DNA of 64,000 nt from the NCBI RefSeq assembly GCF_005885605.1, contig NZ_SZVP01000007.1, positions 1 to 64,000 of the forward strand. The letters are read 5' to 3'. Made by a program: the position numbers and the translations under genes. A model generated the notes under the pieces. That model ran no database searches. It was not told where the DNA came from and saw nothing but the letters and a program-made list of their open reading frames with translations. This DNA is from Colwellia ponticola (lineage in GTDB: Bacteria > Pseudomonadota > Gammaproteobacteria > Enterobacterales > Alteromonadaceae). Shown piece by piece: positions 20,085 to 33,461 of the stretch. The number at the start of each line of letters is the position of its first letter. Position 1 is the first letter of the stretch.

Positions 20085-20336
20085 TTAAGCGGGCATCTGT
20101 ACTTTTTTTAGCATAACAAAAAGGTTATCTTTTAAACTTAACCTTTGTTTCTTTTTGCCCTCTAAATAGTCATCACTGGTATTTTCGACACCTTGCTCTA
20201 TACGGTGAATTTCTTGATCAATATCGTGATATTCAGTAAAGAGCTTAGCAAAGTGGTTATCATGCATTTTTAAATGATGAATTTCGTCAGTTAAGTTAGG
20301 GAATTCATGGTGTAAGTCATGCTTTTCTACTGTCAT
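20085..20336 (-). CDS. YdcH / DUF465 family small protein
   Basis: An 83-residue, highly charged, helical protein with H-D-L-x-H-E-F-P near the N-terminus and a coiled-coil like L-x-D-E-I-H-x-L / I-D-x-E-I-H-R-I-E middle, typical of DUF465 (YdcH). Function is unknown. The start at 20336 follows the ribosome site TGGAG; a TTG at 20348 lies within that site. It lies 65 bp downstream of the DksA-like gene on the same strand and may share its transcript. Confidence 0.85.
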   Translation of the reverse strand: MTVEKHDLHHEFPNLTDEIHHLKMHDNHFAKLFTEYHDIDQEIHRIEQGVENTSDDYLEGKKKQRLSLKDNLFVMLKKVQMPA

Positions 20337-20401
20337 AATCTGCTCCAAAATGAGTAGTCATATCTGTTAATGTTGAATAAGTTTACTAGAATTATTAGCT
20401 G

Positions 20402-20716
20402 TTACTGTGCGCATTTAATACATGTAGTGGTGTAAGGTAATGCCAACAATCTATCAGGATTAATCGCATCATCACATGTAATACAATGACCGTATAAATC
20501 ATCTGCGATACGCTTTAATGCTGACTTAACAAGACTTAGCTCTACCTTAGCTTCATGGTGTATTTCGTCTAATACACTATCATTTTCTGTTTCAGTGGCT
20601 TGTTCTGAAAAGTCTTGTGATCTACCTTTATGAAAATCAGCTTCTATTGCTGCAATACGTTTTGTTAGTTGTACTTTTTTATTTTCTAATAATACGGTGA
20701 TTTCTTTAGTATGCAT
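20402..20716 (-). CDS. TraR/DksA-type zinc-finger protein
   Basis: A 104-residue DksA relative with a helical N-terminus (I-T-V-L-L-E-N-K-K) and a C-terminal C4 zinc finger: C-I-T-C then C-I-K-C, with the R-L-L-A-L-P-Y-T-T-T link typical of the family. It is shorter than DksA (about 150) and lacks most of the coiled-coil tip region. Such proteins can bind the RNA polymerase secondary channel, but the specific target is unknown. An FNR-like site lies upstream (20805-20818). With the DUF465 gene it forms a probable two-gene unit. Confidence 0.85.
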   Translation of the reverse strand: MHTKEITVLLENKKVQLTKRIAAIEADFHKGRSQDFSEQATETENDSVLDEIHHEAKVELSLVKSALKRIADDLYGHCITCDDAINPDRLLALPYTTTCIKCAQ

Positions 20717-20804
20717 ATCAACCCCTACCTGTAGATGTTATAAATCATCTATTTTTACTCTGTTTATAAGTTATTTTACCTTACGCCTATCTAGTTTATT
20801 ATCA

Positions 20805-20818
20805 TTGATCTAGCTCAA
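20805..20818. promoter_or_regulatory. FNR-like site upstream of the DksA-like gene
   Basis: TTGAT-CTAG-CTCAA matches nine of ten positions of the FNR/Anr consensus. It is 89 bp upstream of the start codon at 20716. It is nearly identical to the site at 2904-2917 upstream of ompW (TTGATCTAGC-x-CAAG shared). Regulator identity is inferred. Confidence 0.5.
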
Positions 20819-20865
20819 GTTATGTACTGACTAAGGTGTGATTTATAAGACTAAATTTTAGTCAT

Positions 20866-20896
20866 AAAAAAAAGGCCATGTTGCCATGACCTTTTT
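20866..20896 (-). terminator. terminator of glyQS
   Basis: On the minus strand AAAAAGGTCATG pairs with CATGGCCTTTTT (one mismatch) around a 4-nt loop, followed by a T run, 33 bp beyond the glyS stop codon. Confidence 0.85.
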
Positions 20897-20928
20897 AATA
20901 TTTTGTACTTATCTGTTTATAAAAATAA

Positions 20929-22995
20929 CTACTGCAGTACTGATATATCAGCAATCGCAAAGAAACTGTTTCTTATTTCGTTAAGTAACGTTAAGCGGTT
21001 AATTTTGACTGCCTCATCATCACTCATCACCATCACATTATCAAAGAATATATCAATCGGTGCTTTCAGTTGTGCTAATTCAGACAGTGCCGCTTGGTAG
21101 TTTTTATCTTCCATTAAGGGGGTAACTTTTAAGCTGATATCTTGATAGATAATAGCTAAGTCACGTTCAGCTTGCTCTGTGGCTAAATCAGTATTAAATA
21201 CTTGATAAAGCTCTCCATCAAATTTAGCTAAGATGTTACCTACACGTTTATTCGCTGCTGCTAATGTTGCAGCTTCAGGTAATTCACCAAAAAAGCTTAC
21301 CGCCTTAATACGCTTATCAAAATCCAATGGCGCACTTGGCTTTTTAGCCAATACAGCTTGGATAACATCGACACTAATCCCCTGCTCTTGGTAAAAAGCA
21401 CGGAAGCGTCCCATAATAAAGTCGAGTACGTCGCTGGCGGTATTTTTATTAACTAACTTATCACCAAATAATTCGATGCTTTTGTTAATTAACATAGCAA
21501 GGTCTAAATCAAGCTGCTTCTCAATGATAATACGAAGACAACCAATGGCTGCACGTCGAAGTGCAAACGGGTCTTTATCGCCTTTAGGTGGTTGATTAAT
21601 ACCAAAGATACCTACTAAGCTATCGATTTTATCACTAATAGCCACAGCACAACCAATATTTGCTTCAGGTAAAGAATCACCAGCAAAGCGAGGGCGGTAT
21701 TGGTCTTCTAATGCTTGGGCTATATTTTCATTCTCACCATCGTGTAACGCATAGTACTTACCCATTGTCCCCTGCACTTGTGGAAATTCAAGTACCATTT
21801 CAGACAGTAAATCGGTTTTACTAAGTAAACCTGCGCGGTAAGCGTCTGTAGCGTTCTCACTTAATTGTTCAGCGATGAACTGAGATAATCCAGCAATACG
21901 TTCAGATTTAGCTTTTACTGTACCTAGCTGTTTTTGAAATAAGACAGATTCTAAACTCTCTAGTCTTGATGCTAAAGTTTGTTTTTTATCTGTTTTAAAG
22001 AAAAACTCGGCATCAGCTAAACGTGGACGAATAACTTTTTCATTACCAAAGATGACTGCACTAGGATCTTTAGATTCTATATTGGCAACAAAAATAAACT
22101 TATTAACCAACTGACCTGCTTTATCGGTAACTGGGAAATACTTTTGATGATCTTTCATCGAATAAATTAATGGCTCAGCTGGCACATTTAAAAAATCTTC
22201 ATCAAAAGTCCCAACAAGCGTCACTGGCCATTCAACTAAAGCAGTAACTTCATTAAGTAACTCTTCATCAATTAATGCGATTGCATCAATATCGTTAGCC
22301 ACTTGTTTTATTTGCGCAACAATTTTATTTTGTCGGTCATTAAAATCAACATCAACATAAGCCTTAGCTAATTCAGCTTGGTAATCGTTAGCGTGATTAA
22401 TGGTTACTAAACCTTCATGGTGAAAGCGATGACCTTGTACTTGATTACTTGAACTAACGCCAAGCGCTTCACCGGCAATAATTTCACTACCAAATAACAT
22501 AGTTAACGTATGCACTGGGCGGATAAATTGAATACGCTCAGCCCCCCAACGCATTGGTTTAGCAATAGGTAATTTATTTAATGCCGTAGTCACCATAGCA
22601 GCGACCAATTCGGTAACTTTTTTACCACTCACTGTGGCACGGTGAAGTAACCACTCGCCTTTATCAGTCACTAAACGCTCAGCTTGGTTAACATCAATAC
22701 CATTAGATCTAGCCCAGCCTTGTGCGGCTTTACTGGCATTGCCTGCTTCATCAAAAGCGACATTAACTGCTGGTCCGCGTTTTTCTACCGTTTTATCTTC
22801 TTGCTTATCAACTAAATCAAAAACTTGTATAGCTAAACGACGCGGTGTAGCAAACCACTTAATCTCGCTATAATGTAGATTATGGCTATCAAGCTGACTT
22901 TTAATATTGTCATGAAAGGCGATAGCTAAGGTTTTTAATGATTTTGGTGGCAACTCTTCAGTACCTAGCTCTATAAGGAGTGTTTCTGTTGTCAT
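20929..22995 (-). CDS. glyS: glycyl-tRNA synthetase beta subunit
   Basis: GlyS is the tRNA-recognising beta subunit of the alpha2beta2 glycyl-tRNA synthetase. The 688-residue protein starts with T-E-T-L-L-I-E-L-G-T-E-E-L-P-P-K and contains F-A-T-P-R-R-L-A, an HD-like core with Y-Y-A-L-H-D-G-E-N-E, and a C-terminal anticodon-binding DALR region. Length fits the family (E. coli 689). Its ATG shares one base with the glyQ stop (TAATG), so the two are translationally coupled, as suits equimolar subunits. Confidence 0.98.
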   Translation of the reverse strand: MTTETLLIELGTEELPPKSLKTLAIAFHDNIKSQLDSHNLHYSEIKWFATPRRLAIQVFDLVDKQEDKTVEKRGPAVNVAFDEAGNASKAAQGWARSNGIDVNQAERLVTDKGEWLLHRATVSGKKVTELVAAMVTTALNKLPIAKPMRWGAERIQFIRPVHTLTMLFGSEIIAGEALGVSSSNQVQGHRFHHEGLVTINHANDYQAELAKAYVDVDFNDRQNKIVAQIKQVANDIDAIALIDEELLNEVTALVEWPVTLVGTFDEDFLNVPAEPLIYSMKDHQKYFPVTDKAGQLVNKFIFVANIESKDPSAVIFGNEKVIRPRLADAEFFFKTDKKQTLASRLESLESVLFQKQLGTVKAKSERIAGLSQFIAEQLSENATDAYRAGLLSKTDLLSEMVLEFPQVQGTMGKYYALHDGENENIAQALEDQYRPRFAGDSLPEANIGCAVAISDKIDSLVGIFGINQPPKGDKDPFALRRAAIGCLRIIIEKQLDLDLAMLINKSIELFGDKLVNKNTASDVLDFIMGRFRAFYQEQGISVDVIQAVLAKKPSAPLDFDKRIKAVSFFGELPEAATLAAANKRVGNILAKFDGELYQVFNTDLATEQAERDLAIIYQDISLKVTPLMEDKNYQAALSELAQLKAPIDIFFDNVMVMSDDEAVKINRLTLLNEIRNSFFAIADISVLQ

Positions 22996-23936
22996 TACTT
23001 TTCTCCTTTAGCTAACGTGTCGTTAGTACTAAGATCATTATTTTTACATAGTGGGAAACCAAGCTCTTCACGCTTATGATAATAAGCTTGAGCACAACCT
23101 TTAGATAACGTACGTACACGTAAAATATAACGTTGACGCTCTGTTACTGAAATAGCATGGCGAGCATCAAGTAAGTTAAAGGCGTGTGATGCTTTCATGA
23201 CTTGTTCATAAGCAGGTAAAGGTAAGTTAGCTTCAATCAGTTTTTGGCTATCTTTTTCACATTGATCAAATTGCTTAAATAAAAAGTCAACATCAGCATG
23301 TTCAAAGTTATAAGTGGATTGCTCTACTTCATTTTGATGGAAAATATCACGATAATAAACCGTACCTAACGGGCCATCGGTCCAAACAAGATCATAAATA
23401 CTATCAACATTTTGAATATACATCGCTAAGCGCTCTAGCCCATAAGTAATTTCACCGGTAACAGGTGTACACTCAAGACCACCAACTTGTTGGAAATAAG
23501 TAAATTGCGATATTTCCATACCATTTAACCAAATTTCCCAGCCTAAGCCCCAAGCACCTAATGTAGGTGATTCCCAGTTATCTTCGACAAAACGGATATC
23601 ATGTACCAGTGGATCTACTCCTAATTCTTTAAGTGAATTAAGATAAAGCTCTTGAATGTTTTTTGGTGAAGGTTTTAGCATGACCTGGAATTGGTAATAA
23701 TGCTGTAAGCGATTTGGGTTTTCACCATAACGGCCATCCGTAGGACGACGACAAGGTTGTACATAAGCGCTGCTCATTGGCTCAGGACCAATTGAACGTA
23801 AAAAAGTCATCGGGTGGAAAGTACCGGCCCCAACTTCTAGATCAAGAGGCTGTACTATTACACAACCTTGACGTGACCAGTAATCTTGCAATTGCAAAAT
23901 AAGGCCTTGAAAAGTATTACTATTGTAAGTTGTCAT
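22995..23936 (-). CDS. glyQ: glycyl-tRNA synthetase alpha subunit
   Basis: GlyQ carries the class II catalytic core that makes glycyl-adenylate. The 313-residue protein contains the diagnostic [20 protein letters not shown] block (about 20-39), [19 protein letters not shown] and W-E-I-W-L-N-G-M-E. The start at 23936 gives M-T-T-Y; a GTG at 23951 would add five residues, and neither has a strong ribosome site. First gene of glyQS. Confidence 0.98.
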   Translation of the reverse strand: MTTYNSNTFQGLILQLQDYWSRQGCVIVQPLDLEVGAGTFHPMTFLRSIGPEPMSSAYVQPCRRPTDGRYGENPNRLQHYYQFQVMLKPSPKNIQELYLNSLKELGVDPLVHDIRFVEDNWESPTLGAWGLGWEIWLNGMEISQFTYFQQVGGLECTPVTGEITYGLERLAMYIQNVDSIYDLVWTDGPLGTVYYRDIFHQNEVEQSTYNFEHADVDFLFKQFDQCEKDSQKLIEANLPLPAYEQVMKASHAFNLLDARHAISVTERQRYILRVRTLSKGCAQAYYHKREELGFPLCKNNDLSTNDTLAKGEK

Positions 23937-24071
23937 GGTGTTCAAATTCACTTTTTTGTCTTGGTTAGAAGGGTTTTAAAATTATTTACTCTTATTCGCC
24001 CTATTATTGAGGCTTATTAGCTCTATATCACTACATAAATAACTATAACGTGATTAGAGTATTTGTACTAC

Positions 24072-24101
24072 AAAAATGCCCGGATATGAAGACCGGGCAT
24101 T
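24072..24101 (-). terminator. terminator of the dnaA-dnaN-recF-gyrB run
   Basis: AATGCCCGG and CCGGGCATT form a 9-bp stem around a 9-nt loop, and on the minus strand a TTTTTG tract follows. It lies 22 bp beyond the gyrB stop codon. Confidence 0.85.
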
Positions 24102-24122
24102 AGATTTAACCGTTACTGATAA

Positions 24123-27711
<3,589 letters not shown>

Positions 27712-27741
27712 CAGTTAAACACATACCTATTAATATATTAG

Positions 27742-28845
27742 TTATAAGCGCATTGGCATAACAACATATAGCGCTTCGCCATTGTTACAGCCTTCAATAA
27801 CCACACTACTGTTTGCATCCGCTAAGGTAAATTTTACATTTTCGTCTTTAATAGCGCTTAATACATCAAGTACATAACTAACATTAAAACCAATTTCTAA
27901 ATCGCCATAAGGAAAGTGAATTTCAATTTCTTCTTCTGCTTGCTCTTGTTCTGGGTTATTAGCTGTAATCTTCAAATTAGTTGCTGAAAAATTTAAACGT
28001 ACACCTTTGAATTTTTCATTCGATAAAATAGAAGCGCGTGATAATACCTGACGAAGTGCGTCTTTATTGGTTTCAAAAACCTTGTCGCCGTTGCGAGGTA
28101 ATACACGACGATAATCAGGGAAACGACCATCAACTAATTTACTGGTAAAAGAAAATTCATTATCGATAATGCGAATATGATTAGCCCCTAACAATATTTG
28201 CACTTGTTCATCAACAGGAGCAAGCAGTCTAATAATTTCTAATATGCCTTTACGTGGCACAATGACTTGTCTTGCCGGTAAGGCTAAAGATTCATTTGAT
28301 ATTTTACAAATAGCTAAGCGATGCCCATCGGTGGCTACTGAACGAATTTCGTTACCTTCACTTTCAATAGACATACCATTTAAATAATAACGTACATCTT
28401 GATTCGCCATTGAAAAATGTGTGCTTTCAATCAAACGTAAAAATTCAGATTTTAGTAATTGAAATTCAACATCACCTTGCCACTCTTCAATGTTTGGAAA
28501 ATCAACAGCAGGTAAAGTAGATAGTGAATATTTACTTCGACCCGATGATAATTTAATAGACTCATCAATAACCTCGAAAGTAATCAGTGAGTTTTCGGGT
28601 AAGCTTTTACATATATCTAATAGTTTTCGTGCCGGAATAGTAATGCTTCCGTCTTCACCTTGGTTCTGAATTTCAGCATAAGCAACCATTTCAAGTTCTA
28701 AATCAGTTGCTATTAAAGTAAGTGACTGCCCACTGACCTTAAAAAGAATATTACTTAATATCGGCAAAGTACTTTTACGCTCTACTGCGCCAGAAACCAA
28801 TAGCAATGGTTTAAGTAATAATTCCCTGTTAAGTGAAAACTTCAT
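27742..28845 (-). CDS. dnaN: DNA polymerase III beta sliding clamp
   Basis: DnaN forms the ring-shaped dimeric clamp that tethers DNA polymerase III. The 367-residue length equals that of the family, with three repeated clamp domains, conserved R-K-S-T-L-P-I-L-S-N near residue 24, D-G-H-R-L-A in the middle and the terminal Y-V-V-M-P-M-R-L that forms the partner-binding cleft. It follows dnaA by 40 bp in the order dnaA-dnaN-recF-gyrB. Confidence 0.98.
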   Translation of the reverse strand: MKFSLNRELLLKPLLLVSGAVERKSTLPILSNILFKVSGQSLTLIATDLELEMVAYAEIQNQGEDGSITIPARKLLDICKSLPENSLITFEVIDESIKLSSGRSKYSLSTLPAVDFPNIEEWQGDVEFQLLKSEFLRLIESTHFSMANQDVRYYLNGMSIESEGNEIRSVATDGHRLAICKISNESLALPARQVIVPRKGILEIIRLLAPVDEQVQILLGANHIRIIDNEFSFTSKLVDGRFPDYRRVLPRNGDKVFETNKDALRQVLSRASILSNEKFKGVRLNFSATNLKITANNPEQEQAEEEIEIHFPYGDLEIGFNVSYVLDVLSAIKDENVKFTLADANSSVVIEGCNNGEALYVVMPMRL

Positions 28846-28885
28846 TTTGGTACCTGCTTAAATACTTTTTGTTATTATTTTTAAA

Positions 28886-30271
28886 TTAAGATGAGAGGGT
28901 TCTGATTAAATTTGAATAATCTTCTTTAATATCATGTGTTTCTTCGCGCAAAGATTTCACTTTACGACAGGCATGTAAAACCGTTGTGTGATCTCGGCCA
29001 CCAAAAGCATCGCCAATTTCAGGTAAACTATGATTCGTCAGCTCTTTTGATAGTGCCATCGCTATTTGACGAGGACGAGCAACAGAGCGATTTCGTCGTT
29101 TTGATAACAAGTCTGCTATTTTAATTTTATAGTATTCTGCGACTGTGCGTTGAATATTATCGATAGTAACCAGCTTATCTTGTAAGGCGAGTAAATCACG
29201 TAATGCTTCGCGAACAAAATCAATAGTAATCGCACGACCTGTAAAATTAGCATTAGCAATTACACGATTTAAGGCCCCTTCTAACTCTCGAACATTAGAA
29301 CGAAGGCGTTTAGCAATAAAAAAAGCGACTTCATCCGCTAAGTTAATCTGACTTTCTTCTGCTTTACGTTTTAATATTGCGACACGTGTTTCAAGCTCAG
29401 GTGGCTCTATTGCTAAGGTTAATCCCCAACCAAAACGAGATTTTAATCGGTCATCTACGCCATTAATTTCTTTAGGGTAGCGATCACTAGTTAATATAAC
29501 CTGTTGATTACCTTCAAGTAATGCATTAAATGTATGGAAGAATTCTTCTTGAGTTCGTTCTTTACCTGCAAAAAATTGAATATCATCAATCAGTAAAGCA
29601 TCAACACTACGATAGTATTGTTTAAACTTTTCCATGGCGTTATTTTGTAACGCTCTAACCATATCTTGTACAAATCGCTCTGAATGCATGTAAGCAATTT
29701 TAGCATTAGGTTTGTTCAGTAAAATACCGTTGCCAACCGCATGTAATAAATGCGTTTTACCTAAACCAGTGCCGCCATAAATAAATAATGGATTATAAGC
29801 TGTACCAGGGTTATCGGCTACTTGCGATGCTGCAGCGCGAGCTAGCTGGTTAGATTTACCTTCAACAAAATTATCAAAAGTATAGTTTTGTCTAACGTTG
29901 GTTTTTTTAGGAATATTACTCTCAGGCTCTGTCGCTTTTGGAGCAGAATTTGTCTTGGTAAAAAGAGACTCGTTCCCAGTAGTATTTTTTGCTATCGAGT
30001 TATTAGCAACATTATTGTCAATGATCGGTTTACTACCCACATCAAAGCGAAGTAATAATGAATTACTCGGTTCGTTAATTGTTAACAGTTCATTTATTCG
30101 ATTGACATATTTATCTCTAACCCAGTCTAAAACAAAGCGATTAGGTGCATATAGTGTCATAACATTATCATTAATGACGCATTGCAGCGGTCGGATCCAC
30201 ATACTAAATTGCTGAGCAGGCAACTCTTCTTGTAGAACAGATAGGCATCTTTGCCAAGGTGAATGATCCAA
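28886..30271 (-). CDS. dnaA: chromosomal replication initiator DnaA
   Basis: DnaA binds DnaA boxes at oriC and opens the duplex. The 461-residue protein has domain I (1-80), a low-complexity Asn/Ser/Thr-rich linker (about 81-125), the AAA+ domain with Walker A G-G-T-G-L-G-K-T (166-173) and Walker [10 protein letters not shown], an arginine-finger region, and the DNA-binding domain IV with [10 protein letters not shown] perfect DnaA box 57 bp upstream (30328) suggests autoregulation. First gene of the dnaA-dnaN-recF-gyrB run. Confidence 0.98.
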   Translation of the reverse strand: MDHSPWQRCLSVLQEELPAQQFSMWIRPLQCVINDNVMTLYAPNRFVLDWVRDKYVNRINELLTINEPSNSLLLRFDVGSKPIIDNNVANNSIAKNTTGNESLFTKTNSAPKATEPESNIPKKTNVRQNYTFDNFVEGKSNQLARAAASQVADNPGTAYNPLFIYGGTGLGKTHLLHAVGNGILLNKPNAKIAYMHSERFVQDMVRALQNNAMEKFKQYYRSVDALLIDDIQFFAGKERTQEEFFHTFNALLEGNQQVILTSDRYPKEINGVDDRLKSRFGWGLTLAIEPPELETRVAILKRKAEESQINLADEVAFFIAKRLRSNVRELEGALNRVIANANFTGRAITIDFVREALRDLLALQDKLVTIDNIQRTVAEYYKIKIADLLSKRRNRSVARPRQIAMALSKELTNHSLPEIGDAFGGRDHTTVLHACRKVKSLREETHDIKEDYSNLIRTLSS

Positions 30272-30327
30272 CCAAAACTCCGGTAGTAACTAGGTTATTA
30301 TTTTTCTGAACGCTATTATCTATTGAG

Positions 30328-30336
30328 TTATCCACA
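30328..30336 (+). promoter_or_regulatory. DnaA box in the dnaA upstream region
   Basis: TTATCCACA, the consensus high-affinity DnaA box, sits alone in the dnaA-rpmH divergent gap. One box is the expected pattern for DnaA autoregulation rather than for an origin. The rest of the 442-bp gap (30272-30713) is AT-rich, has a few GATC sites near 30550-30595, and carries the rpmH promoter. Confidence 0.8.
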
Positions 30337-30610
30337 AGTGCAATATTGACTTTTGATTATTAATATTGTTTTTTAATTAAAACCTAGTAATCACCTGTAA
30401 AATAAAGATAAAAGTTAATATATACGGTAAAAAAAAGTCTATTTTTTTTCCGTTATTTTTATCTGCAACCACCATTTAGTCAAATTAGTTATTAAGATAA
30501 TAAAACGTTAAAGTGGTAAAACTGTGAATATCATTAGGGATATCAATAAAGATCACTTTGATCATCTAATAAAAAGCAAGGATCTTTATAAAAATAGCTA
30601 GCATAATTGA

Positions 30611-30639
30611 TTGACAATTACCCTAGTAAGCTTTAACAT
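30611..30639 (+). promoter_or_regulatory. rpmH promoter
   Basis: TTGACA (30611-30616) and TAACAT (30634-30639) are 17 bp apart, a near-consensus sigma-70 promoter. Transcription would start around 30645-30650, about 65 bp before the rpmH ATG. Confidence 0.75.
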
Positions 30640-30713
30640 TCGGCCTCATTTTTTAGACCTGTGTGCTCAAAAGGCTGTTTTGCCAGGGCAACAACAACCG
30701 ACGGATTAGCGTA

Positions 30714-30848
30714 ATGAAAAGAACATTTCAACCTAGCGTATTAAAGCGTAAGCGTAACCACGGATTCCGTGCTCGTATGGCAACTAAAAGCGGACGTGCA
30801 GTTATAGCTCGCCGCCGTGCCAAAGGCCGTGCACGTCTTAGCGCATAG
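30714..30848 (+). CDS. rpmH: 50S ribosomal protein L34
   Basis: A 44-residue basic protein starting [14 protein letters not shown], the invariant L34 N-terminus, and ending A-R-L-S-A. It is a large-subunit ribosomal protein. The start is set by this conserved motif; an in-frame ATG-like codon farther upstream (30663) adds unrelated residues. It leads the rpmH-rnpA-yidD-yidC cluster. Confidence 0.98.
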   Translation: MKRTFQPSVLKRKRNHGFRARMATKSGRAVIARRRAKGRARLSA

Positions 30849-30891
30849 TATCAAATTTTGTTTACAATTTTTGATATAGAGTAGTCTGACT

Positions 30892-31278
30892 ATGACTACT
30901 TATAAATTTAACCGGGAGTCACGTCTGTTGACTCCCGGTCATTTTCAAGCGGTTTTTTCCAAACCTATCCGCTTTGGCTCTCGCCACTTTACTTTATTAG
31001 TAACACAAAAACCTCATACCCTAGTCTCTGATAAACATAATTCTGTTGCCAAAAACCGTTTAGGCTTAGCTGTTGCTAAAAAACGGGTAAAACTTGCTGT
31101 TCAACGCAATCGAATTAAAAGACAAGTCAGAGAAAGCTTTCGCTTAAATCAAAATAATTTACCTGCTATTGATATAGTCGTAATGGTGAAGTCAGGTATT
31201 GATCAGCTTGATAACAAGATGATAAATCAAGAATTGGAAAAAATATGGCGAAAAATAATTCAGCGCCACAAAAACTAG
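30892..31278 (+). CDS. rnpA: ribonuclease P protein component
   Basis: RnpA is the protein cofactor of RNase P, which trims the 5' ends of tRNA precursors. The 128-residue basic protein has F-x-R-E-S-R-L-L-T-P at the N-terminus and the R-N-R motif [18 protein letters not shown] (about 74-91) that binds the RNA. Its last 34 bases overlap the start of yidD in another frame, an arrangement seen in many bacteria. Confidence 0.97.
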   Translation: MTTYKFNRESRLLTPGHFQAVFSKPIRFGSRHFTLLVTQKPHTLVSDKHNSVAKNRLGLAVAKKRVKLAVQRNRIKRQVRESFRLNQNNLPAIDIVVMVKSGIDQLDNKMINQELEKIWRKIIQRHKN

Positions 31279-31493
31279 TCATAACATTAATAAGAAGCTA
31301 TCAGCGTTTTATTAGTCCGTTACTAGGTTCTAATTGTAGATTTACGCCAACTTGTTCTACCTATGCCATCGAAGCAACAAGTCGCTTTGGTGTAGTAAAA
31401 GGCTGTTGGTTAGCCTGCAAACGTATATTAAGGTGTCATCCCTTCAACGATGGTGGCGAAGACCCGGTACCACCAATAAAAAAGAATAAATAA
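31245..31493 (+). CDS. yidD: membrane protein insertion efficiency factor YidD
   Basis: An 82-residue protein with an amphipathic N-terminal helix ([12 protein letters not shown]) and the conserved [11 protein letters not shown] and [13 protein letters not shown] motifs. YidD aids YidC-dependent insertion of inner-membrane proteins. It overlaps rnpA by 34 bases and precedes yidC. Confidence 0.96.
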   Translation: MAKNNSAPQKLVITLIRSYQRFISPLLGSNCRFTPTCSTYAIEATSRFGVVKGCWLACKRILRCHPFNDGGEDPVPPIKKNK

Positions 31494-31616
31494 GCCAACA
31501 CCACTAAAAGATAGTTGGTTATCAAGCGAACCTATATTAATATGCCACGCACTTATCAAATTTAAATAATGCTGGGGAAATACTCCCTCAGCCAACAAAG
31601 AAGAGAAGTAAATTTT

Positions 31617-33248
31617 ATGGAATCCCAACGCAGTCTACTTTTTATTGCGCTTATGGTTGTTACCTACTTATTGTTTAGTCAATGGCAGCAACAAAATGCC
31701 GTCGTTCCTGAGCAAACAAGTATTAGCCAAAGCCAGTCAGTTGAAAATGCCAGTGCAGACTTCGTGCCTGAATCGTCAGATGCTCAACTAGGCTTAGTAA
31801 AATCAACTAATACTTCTGCTAAGTTAATAACCGTTACTACTGATACATTAATTTTAAAAATTAATAGTCAAGGTGGTGATATTGTTGACGTTAAATTACG
31901 TCATTACGATACCGAGCAAGGTAATGGTATTCCTTACACAGTATTGCAAAACGGCAATCATAAATATATTGCGCAAAGTGGCTTAACAGGTGCTAACGGT
32001 ATTGACCGTATAATCAAAGGCCGCCCAATATATACCACTACGCAAAGTAATTATGAATTAACCAATGACAACTTAGTGATTGATTTAATTTTTAATGATG
32101 CCAGTGGTATGACGGTAACTAAACGTTTTAGCTTTGCTAAAAATAGTTACCGCGTTAATGTTGATTACTTAATTGACAACAAAACTGCTAACAGTGTTTC
32201 TGTACAAATGTACGGTCAGCTTAAACAGTCAACTGTAGTAGATACTGGTGGCGGCATGTTACCAACCTATCGTGGTGCGGCATTCTCTACTAGTGAAGAT
32301 CGTTACGAAAAATATGATTTTGACGATATTAAAGAAGCTAACTTAACCAAAGCGACTCCAGGTGGTTGGGTTGCTATGCTTGAACATTACTTTGTTTCTG
32401 CGTGGGTACCAAAAGCTGAAGACACTAACCAAATTTATACAACGTATAGTAATAATTTTGATGCCGTTATTGGTTTTAAAGCACCTGCTGTTATTATTGA
32501 TGCTGGTCAACAAGGCTCTACTTCTGCCATATTCTACGTCGGTCCTAAAGACCAAGAAGTATTAGAGAAAATAGCACCTAACTTAGATTTAACCATAGAT
32601 TACGGTTTTTTATGGATGATTAGCCAACCATTATTTTGGTTACTATTGACCATTCAAAGCTTTGTAATTAACTGGGGTGTAGCTATTATTATCATCACTT
32701 TAATTGTTAAAGGTGTGATGTACCCGCTAACTAAAGTTCAATATACTTCTATGGCTAAAATGCGTGACTTAGCACCTAAAATGGCGCAACTAAAAGAACG
32801 CTTTGGTGATGATAGACAAAAAATGTCACAAGCAACCATGGAAATGTACCGCAAAGAAAAAGTAAATCCTGCTGGTGGTTGTTTACCACTGATACTGCAA
32901 ATGCCAATTTTCTTAGCGCTTTACTGGGTATTCTTAGAAAGTGTAGAACTACGCCACGCGCCATTTGTATTTTGGATACAAGATTTATCAGCAATGGACC
33001 CTTACTTTGTCTTACCAGTATTAATGGGCATAAGTATGTTTGTTATGCAAAAAATGCAGCCAATGACAATTCAAGACCCTATGCAGCAAAAGATAATGCA
33101 ATACATGCCAGTGGTTTTCTCAATCTTTATGGCATGGTTCCCATCAGGTTTAGTACTTTACTGGTTTATCAGTAACGTAGTGTCAATTGTACAAATGAAA
33201 GTTATTTTTGCTGGCATTGCTAAACAAAAAGAAGCAAAAGCGGCTTAA
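31617..33248 (+). CDS. yidC: membrane protein insertase YidC
   Basis: YidC inserts and folds inner-membrane proteins, alone or with SecYEG. The 543-residue protein has an N-terminal transmembrane anchor (S-L-L-F-I-A-L-M-V-V-T), a large periplasmic domain of about 300 residues, and five C-terminal membrane segments (about 345-535). The insertase core includes N-P-A-G-G-C-L-P-L-I-L-Q-M-P. The start at 31617 has an AAGAGAAG ribosome site; an upstream in-frame ATG at 31569 would add 16 residues ahead of the normal N-terminus. A strong terminator follows. Confidence 0.97.
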   Translation: MESQRSLLFIALMVVTYLLFSQWQQQNAVVPEQTSISQSQSVENASADFVPESSDAQLGLVKSTNTSAKLITVTTDTLILKINSQGGDIVDVKLRHYDTEQGNGIPYTVLQNGNHKYIAQSGLTGANGIDRIIKGRPIYTTTQSNYELTNDNLVIDLIFNDASGMTVTKRFSFAKNSYRVNVDYLIDNKTANSVSVQMYGQLKQSTVVDTGGGMLPTYRGAAFSTSEDRYEKYDFDDIKEANLTKATPGGWVAMLEHYFVSAWVPKAEDTNQIYTTYSNNFDAVIGFKAPAVIIDAGQQGSTSAIFYVGPKDQEVLEKIAPNLDLTIDYGFLWMISQPLFWLLLTIQSFVINWGVAIIIITLIVKGVMYPLTKVQYTSMAKMRDLAPKMAQLKERFGDDRQKMSQATMEMYRKEKVNPAGGCLPLILQMPIFLALYWVFLESVELRHAPFVFWIQDLSAMDPYFVLPVLMGISMFVMQKMQPMTIQDPMQQKIMQYMPVVFSIFMAWFPSGLVLYWFISNVVSIVQMKVIFAGIAKQKEAKAA

Positions 33249-33279
33249 TTAATCCAAGTACAATGTAAAACAATTAACT

Positions 33280-33315
33280 AAAGGCGATTACTGACTTATC
33301 AGTAATCGCCTTTTT
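33280..33315 (+). terminator. terminator after yidC
   Basis: A perfect 15-bp stem (AAAGGCGATTACTGA / TCAGTAATCGCCTTT) with a 4-nt loop and a T tract, 31 bp after the yidC stop codon. It separates yidC from mnmE. Confidence 0.93.
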
Positions 33316-33461
33316 ACTTTCAGCACTGAAAAAGTGGCGTAATGAATAACAGCTTAGTGACTTGCTTTAACCTGTATAAATGCTCACAAAGTTATTGAGA
33401 TTGGTATAAAATAATCCTATGCACACTTTTCTATCTTCACTTAAGAGTTAATGACCTAGCT

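Noticed and set aside
31599-33175. Several 60-100 codon frames inside yidC in other frames
   Set aside because: All lie wholly inside yidC, lack ribosome sites and match no family I know.
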